A stretch of DNA of 6,146 nt from an uncultured Pirellulaceae bacterium (GTDB taxonomy: Bacteria; Planctomycetota; Planctomycetia; Pirellulales; Pirellulaceae), in contig CAKQNH010000315.1 of NCBI GenBank assembly GCA_934255105.1, forward strand, positions 1-6,146, written 5' to 3'. The notes under the pieces are model-generated. The model saw nothing but the letters and a program-made list of their open reading frames with translations. It was not told where the DNA came from and ran no database searches. Position numbers and translations under genes: made by a program. Positions 5,157 through 6,146 of the stretch are shown here, piece after piece. The first letter of the stretch is position 1, and each line of letters starts with the position of its first letter.

Positions 5157-6146
5157 TCAACTGACTAAAGGGGCAAAGAATCTGTCGCGCAATTTCCTGG
5201 GGCCTCCATGAGCCACAGAGATCAGGGTGAAAATAGAGCCTGCGTAGACTGCTAGCCCCAACAAACCCAGCACATAGCGTTGTGGAGTCGCCGTCCACTG
5301 AGCGATCAAGCTGTTCAGCGATTGAGGCAGGAAGCCCAGCAGCCCATCAGCCAGTGCTGCGGGGGTAAAACAGATTACCGCAGTCATAGCTAGCGCTGCC
5401 GCAATTGGATTGAGTATTTGGTAGTCGATGGGTTGCCGCTTGAACACTCGTAGAAAGGCCACGTAGTGTTGCAGCACGTTCAAGAAGCTGACAAGCAGCG
5501 TGCCCGCGACCGCACCGATCAAGCCCCAGTTGTAGATCGTAATGCAACTGATGATCACATTGGCCGTCAAATTGACGATGACGATCCGCAGCGTGTCTGC
5601 TTCGCGATCGGCGGCCCAAAGAGCATGGCCCAGGATCGTGGTGAAGCACTGCGCAATTAGCGCAAAACTGGCGATTTGCATGACGGGCACCGATTGGCGG
5701 AAGGCTGCATCGTGGTAGGCCAATTGCAATATTACGTCGGCAAAACCGATGATTAGCACCACGGCGGGGAGGCCCAACATCAGTAGAAAAGCTACCATCC
5801 ACCGCGTCAGTGCGTAGAGTGTGAGCTCAGCTTGGGTGTCTATCTGAGTGGGGTGCATTGACGTTTGCTCGCGACTTTGGCGATGCCGATGGCACATGGC
5901 TGGGAAAATGCTCCCCACGATACTCAAGTAGACCAGCGAGGCGGGTTGCAGCAACTGCAGCGCAGCGCTATACAAGCCGACCTCGAGGGGGCTCATGAAC
6001 TTCGATAGGATCAGGGCGTCGACAGCGCTCCAGGCTGCAATAGTCGCGTCGATGCCCAGGAACGTCGAACTGCGGCGGACGAGCGCTCGGACGTAGCGGC
6101 GATCCCAGCTTACCAATCGATTGCCAGACCAGACAAAGTAGAGCAG
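5157..6146 (-). CDS. Polysaccharide flippase-like membrane protein, MOP superfamily (5' end missing)
   Basis: A multi-pass inner-membrane protein, probably a Wzx-type or related MOP-superfamily exporter that flips lipid-linked oligosaccharides to the periplasm. The frame stays open to the window edge with 10 sensible residues (LLYFVWSGNR) before the TTG at 6116, so that TTG is not the real start and the N-terminal part is outside. Of 329 visible residues, hydrophobic segments lie at about 29-47, 55-83, 113-140, 152-177, 187-206, 207-231, 245-265 and 290-312, as expected for the C-terminal two thirds of a 12-14-helix transporter. The motif SPLEVGLYSAALQLLQPAS (about 52-70) is typical of the family. 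The loop at 86-107, rich in His, Arg, Gln and Thr, is probably cytosolic. The gene leads directly into the adjacent glycosyltransferase. A MurJ or MATE role is less likely given the neighbours. Confidence 0.88.
   Translation of the reverse strand: MLYFVWSGNRLVSWDRRYVRALVRRSSTFLGIDATIAAWSAVDALILSKFMSPLEVGLYSAALQLLQPASLVYLSIVGSIFPAMCHRHRQSREQTSMHPTQIDTQAELTLYALTRWMVAFLLMLGLPAVVLIIGFADVILQLAYHDAAFRQSVPVMQIASFALIAQCFTTILGHALWAADREADTLRIVIVNLTANVIISCITIYNWGLIGAVAGTLLVSFLNVLQHYVAFLRVFKRQPIDYQILNPIAAALAMTAVICFTPAALADGLLGFLPQSLNSLIAQWTATPQRYVLGLLGLAVYAGSIFTLISVAHGGPRKLRDRFFAPLVS

Overview
The window is about half of a surface-polysaccharide (exopolysaccharide, capsule or O-antigen type) gene cluster that meets a c-di-GMP signalling gene tail to tail. 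Four genes lie on the minus strand. In their transcription order (falling coordinates) they are a multi-pass flippase-like membrane protein cut off by the window end (5157-6146), a GT4-type glycosyltransferase (4043-5149), an alpha/alpha-toroid protein with QW-like repeats (2626-3729), and a second GT4-type glycosyltransferase with an intact EX7E motif (1172-2371). On the plus strand, a receiver plus HD-GYP phosphodiesterase (1-1227, 5' end missing) converges on the last glycosyltransferase, and the two coding regions overlap by 56 bp.

The likely biological reading is as follows. The two glycosyltransferases add sugars to a lipid-linked glycan, the flippase moves the finished unit across the inner membrane, and the toroid protein may modify, cut or bind the polysaccharide. 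The HD-GYP protein would lower c-di-GMP, a common regulator of exopolysaccharide output and biofilm. That regulatory link is inferred only from adjacency.

The unusual part is the spacer DNA. The first two minus-strand genes are tightly coupled (7 bp apart), but the next two gaps are stuffed with repeats. The 313-bp gap before the toroid gene holds seven direct copies of a 24-bp unit (family B, 3882-4052) and one inverted copy (3771-3794). The 254-bp gap before the last glycosyltransferase holds 3.4 copies of a 36-38-bp unit (family A, 2406-2533) beside a separate long imperfect inverted repeat (2553-2615). Families A and B differ in stem sequence but share one skeleton: a G(T)AC-type left flank, a 5-6-bp stem, a GGA triloop, the returning stem, then an A-x-C-C-(C)-A-C-G right flank. 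I consider this the most interesting signal in the window.

Organism: a Gram-negative-like bacterium of moderate GC content. The hairpin-repeat style of the spacers, loose ribosome-binding sites and frequent GTG/TTG starts remind me of Planctomycetota (Pirellula/Rhodopirellula-like), but this is an impression and no taxonomic marker is present. I saw no rRNA, tRNA, CRISPR, transposase, or convincing promoter or rho-independent terminator.
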